Translations under genes and position numbers: made by a program
Notes under the pieces: generated by a model
What the model saw: the letters and a program-made list of their open reading frames with translations, nothing else
The model's database searches: none
What the model was told of the DNA's origin: nothing
NCBI RefSeq assembly: GCF_963924675.1
Contig: NC_089221.1
Coordinates: forward strand, 87,292,296 to 87,356,295
Direction of reading: 5' to 3'
DNA length: 64,000 bases
Origin: Phocoena phocoena
Taxonomy: Eukaryota > Chordata > Mammalia > Artiodactyla > Phocoenidae
Part shown: one piece after another, positions 60,530 to 64,000 of the stretch
Layout of the letters: every line of letters starts with the position of its first letter
Position numbering within the stretch: the first letter of the stretch is position 1

Positions 60530-61980
60530 CTTAACCATGGTCATTGGTCAGGTTCATTCTAGTAGACTTTAAGACACTAGATAAATTCAAGGATAAGCTG
60601 AGATCATATAGTTATTCACAGTGATGTAAATAGAAGTAGTTTACTCAGAAAACAGTTTAGTCAAACTTCTAAAATGCTCAGAGCGTTGTTTTTTTTTAAA
60701 AAAATATGCACAATAGCAACATTTCTTTTCCCTTAAAGAGACACCCTTCAGAATTGAGGGGTTTTGTTTGTTTGTTTTTGACAGTGGCATGGTTGGTTAT
60801 CAGCTCAGTTTCACTCAGTCATAAGTTCTTACATGTAATATATACTCAATACATATTTGTTGGATGAATGATACAAGCAATTATTTTTAGTGTGAAAAGA
60901 CACTGAATCTGTGAAATTACTAAGATTTTCCACCAAAGGTCTTGGCCTTACTCTAGAAAATAATTTCTTAGGCTAGATATTAAGATATTTTGCCCCCAAA
61001 TATAGATTTAGTCAGAAGCATCCTGTCATTTTTAATGGAGCACTGTGATTCTACACATCCCTTTTGAGGGCAAGAAAGGAGTATGTAGACCCTAGAAAGG
61101 AGAAGATGGAAGTGTCTTCTGCCTTAGGCCTTTTAGGGAGTAAAATGGATCATTCTTTCAGTTAGCATATCTGTTTCTCATGTTCCTTTCTCTCAGTCTA
61201 TATTATAACACATGTACATTCACTTGCTACAGAACATGTTTAGACAGAAACTCACTCAACATTTTCTCATTGCTGCTCCAACTCTCTCCAGGGCTCTAGA
61301 ATAACTTCAAAATACACTGTCTTATTGTGGCAAGGAACCTTCCTTCTGTACAAAAAGTTGTTACAAGTTCAACAGTAGGGAGGTGTTGCTCAGGGAAATT
61401 GGCTCTTACTTGCTCCTGTGTTTGGATCTGACACTCTTCTTCTGTCTTGTCACAAGGGTTGAACAGTGGTATACTGATTTCGGTGGTATACATATGCCAG
61501 GTAATTCATAGCCCTGTCTCTGCAAAGCTGTATGTTAACTGACCTAAGCTATGCTGTTGTTCAACCAAAAAGATTTTTTAACAAACTTGGGCAACCTTCA
61601 GTGGTTAGAGAAGGTTTTGTTTCCTATCCCAACAACAAAGAGGTATAGTATAATGAAAACAATTATTTGACAGGTTGGTTCTTGCTAAAGAGAAACATTT
61701 ATTACAAAAGGTGCACAAAAACAGTCCCACACATTTTCTCTAGTTTTGAAAAGTTTTCCTCTCACCCTTAGGTACTATCTCAGGGAACTTAAATGATATA
61801 CTACAGGCAATAACACTCCCAAAGCAGACACAGTGTCTTTGTGGTCAGGAAAAGGAGAAAGGTACTACTCTTACTAGCAGAGGGACTGAGATTTCAAAAG
61901 CTGAGGTCAGAGAATTGGATTTTTATCCAAGAGCAGAGAAGACTACAATATTCTTAACCACTCAATTACCCATTTGTACT
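60530..61980. other. Mixed stretch, few recognisable pieces
   Basis: Positions 60,830-60,880 (atatactcaatacatatttgttggatgaatg) are typical of the end of a MIR/L2-type repeat. Otherwise no recognised repeat or gene. The minus frame 61,296-61,493 has no known motif. Confidence 0.4.
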
Positions 61981-61984
61981 AAAT

Positions 61985-63500
61985 GCTTAACATGATGAAG
62001 ACATTAAAAACCTAAAATTAACATCATACTTAATGGGGGAAGTCAAAATGCTGTCACCCCCAAATTAGGAACAAGGCAAAATGCTGATTTTCAACACTCT
62101 TATTCGATATAATACTGAAGATGTAGCCACTGAAATAAAGTAAGAAAAAGACATACAGATTGGACAGGAAGAAATAAAACTATCTCTATAATTACAGATG
62201 ACATGATTGTAGAATACCACAAGGAATCTACAAAAAGCATCCTAGAATTAGAACTAGGAAGATCACAGGATATAAAATTAACGTGCAAAAAAATAAAAAA
62301 GAAACATTTTTATATACTAACAATGAACATGGAGAAAACAGCAATTAATAGCATAATACCATTTACAATTACTTCAAACATAATGAAAGACTTAGGTACA
62401 CATTTAACAAAATATGTACAGAATATGTATATTAAAATTATAAAATTCAGATGAAAGAAATCAAAGAAAACCTAAGTAAATGGGAAGACATAACAAGTTA
62501 ATGGATTGCAAGACTGTGAAAATAATAATTTTTCCCAAAAGGATCTACAGGTTTAATTGGACCTCTACAAAAACTCCAACAAAGATTTTTGTAGACAAAA
62601 ACATTTCTAAAATTTATATGGAAAGTTAGTCTCTAGAATAGCTCTAATTATATTGGAATAAGAATAAAATGGGACGAATCACTTTACTTGTTATTTAAAA
62701 CCTATTATACAGCTACAGTAATCAAGACATTGTGCTTCTGTCAGAGGAAGAAAAATATAGATTCACATAACAGAACAGAAAACTCAGAAATAGGACAACA
62801 GAAATATGTTCAACTTATTTTGTAGGAAGGTAAAAAGGCAGTTCAATAAAGGAAAGATCACCTTTTCAGCAAATGGTGCTGGAGAAATGGGTATCAATAA
62901 ATGAAAAAATGGACCTCGACTTAAAACTCAACAACTTATTAAAAAACAACTCAAAATGGATCATGAACTTAAATGTTTTAAAAAAAAGAAAGAATAGAAA
63001 GAAAGAAACAAAACTTTCAGAGAAAAAAGAATCTTCAGGTTTTTCAGCAAAGCATTTTTAGACAACAAAAACAGCACAATCCATAAAAGAAAAACTTGAC
63101 AAATTGGATCTAATCAAAATTAAAATCTTTTGCTCTGCAAAAGCTCATAAGAACATGAAAAGAAATGCTACTGATTGGAAGAAAATATTTGCATCCACAT
63201 ATCTGACAAAGTCTAGTATGTAGAAAATATTAAAAATGCTCAAAATTCAATGCTTAAGAAAAAGCAATAAAAAAATGGGCAAAAGACATGTGTATATATC
63301 TATATACATATTTCACCAAAGAGGATATACAGATGACAAATAAGCACATGAAAATGCGTTTAACATGATTAACTGTCAGGAAAATGCAAGTTAAAATTAT
63401 TATGAGCTATCACTACATATATCAGAATGGATAAAATAAATATTGACAAGAATAAACGTCATTGAGGATGCAGAGAAACAGGATAAGATAAAATTGTATA
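61985..63500 (+). pseudogene. Old L1M ORF2 remnant, RT to C-terminal part
   Basis: A-rich + strand. The order aacctaaaattaacatcatac ... aaaatgctgattttcaacac ... ataattacagatgacatgat (the old FADD region) ... ctaacaatgaacatgg ... ctccaacaaagatttttgtag ... cagctacagtaatcaagac ... aatggtgctggagaaatgg ... aatttgcatccacatatctgac-like ... tcaccaaagaggatatacagatg ... caagttaaaattattatgagc follows L1 ORF2 from RT to the C-terminus. It has many stops and a GAAA-rich insertion at about 62,975-63,015. It is much older than L1-B or L1-C. Confidence 0.75.
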
Positions 63501-63785
63501 AAACTTAAATACACACACACACAAATGAATTCAAGTAAACCTAAGGAAACATGAATAAAATGGGTGTATTGAATCAGTGTTAATATCTTAGTTTTGATAC
63601 TATGCTTATACTATAATTTTGAAAAATATCATTGGGGCAAAACCGAGTAGAGAGTACACAGGATCTCTTTGCTTTATTCCTTACAACTAATGTAATTTAC
63701 AAATATATCAATAAAAATGCCAATTAAATAAAACTAAATTGCAAGGGAGACAATGAAACAATCCCCATGTAAAGACTCAAAGTTA

Positions 63786-64000
63786 GGGCTTCCCTGGTGG
63801 CGCAGTGGTTGAGAGTCCGCCTGCCGATGCAGGGGACACCGGTTCGTGCTCTGGTCCGGGAGGATCCCACATGCCGCGGAGCGGCTAGGCCCGTGAGCCA
63901 TGGCCGCTGAGCCTGCGGGTCCGGAGCCTGTGCTCCGCAACGGGAGAGGCCACAACAGTGAGAGGCCCACGTACCGCAAAAAAAAACAACAAAAAAAGAC
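63786..64000 (+). mobile_element. CHR-type SINE at the window end
   Basis: Full-length short form with an A-tail containing a C interruption (aaaaaacaacaaaaaaa). The left flank reads aaagactcaaagtta (ending 63,785), and the window ends with aaagac, the start of the same word, so the right target repeat is likely to continue outside. Confidence 0.95.

Overview
The window looks like gene-free mammalian nuclear DNA, most likely cetacean (whale or dolphin). The main reason is twelve copies of a tRNA-derived SINE that opens with gggcttccctggtggcgca, has pol III A- and B-box-like motifs and ends in an A-tail. This matches what I know as the CHR family of Cetacea and hippos. Young L1 elements of the kind shared by whales and even-toed ungulates, plus older eutherian-wide repeats (MaLR LTRs, Tigger, hAT-Charlie, L2, L3/CR1, old L1M), agree with that. 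No bacterial or viral gene organisation and no rRNA, tRNA or CRISPR array was seen. Long open frames are nearly all L1 ORF1/ORF2 remnants or read-throughs of SINEs.

Layout. 1-1,000: degraded antisense L1/HAL1-like ORF1 debris. 3,583: CHR SINE. 4,216-7,996: L1-A on the minus strand, with an old-type 5'UTR, ORF1, a long inter-ORF spacer and the endonuclease half of ORF2, but no reverse transcriptase and no 3' end. 8,717-8,853: short L1 3'UTR fragment. 9,260-10,020 and 14,640-15,130: repeat-poor islands that could be conserved regulatory DNA. 16,763: SINE. 17,030-19,440: L2 and old L1 debris. 19,641-20,094: Tigger-like DNA transposon remnant. 20,196-21,156: 5'-truncated L1 on the plus strand. 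23,623-24,096: L1 3'UTR fragment. 27,300: SINE. 28,859-29,331: MaLR-type LTR. 29,600-30,660: old L1/HAL1. 31,511-33,830: L1-B, an ORF2 fragment split by a SINE. 37,360-37,520: MER5/MER20-like element. 38,740-39,530: old L1M, followed by L1-C (39,537-47,180), a full-length but dead L1 with a CpG-rich, internally repeated 5'UTR. 47,655-48,210: second MaLR-type LTR. 48,252-60,518: seven more SINEs, including one inserted in the tail of another. 58,230-58,790: L3/CR1-like. 59,097-59,370: L1M 3'UTR. 61,980-63,500: old L1 ORF2. 63,786-64,000: a SINE running to the window end.

How it works together. Nothing here suggests a working pathway. The window records waves of retrotransposition: L2/L3/MIR-age repeats, then L1M/HAL1, MaLR and DNA transposons, then lineage L1s, then CHR SINEs, which presumably used L1-encoded machinery. 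Several insertions can be ordered by nesting and by target-site duplications. I could not run alignments, so old family names come from remembered consensus patterns and are marked with lower confidence.
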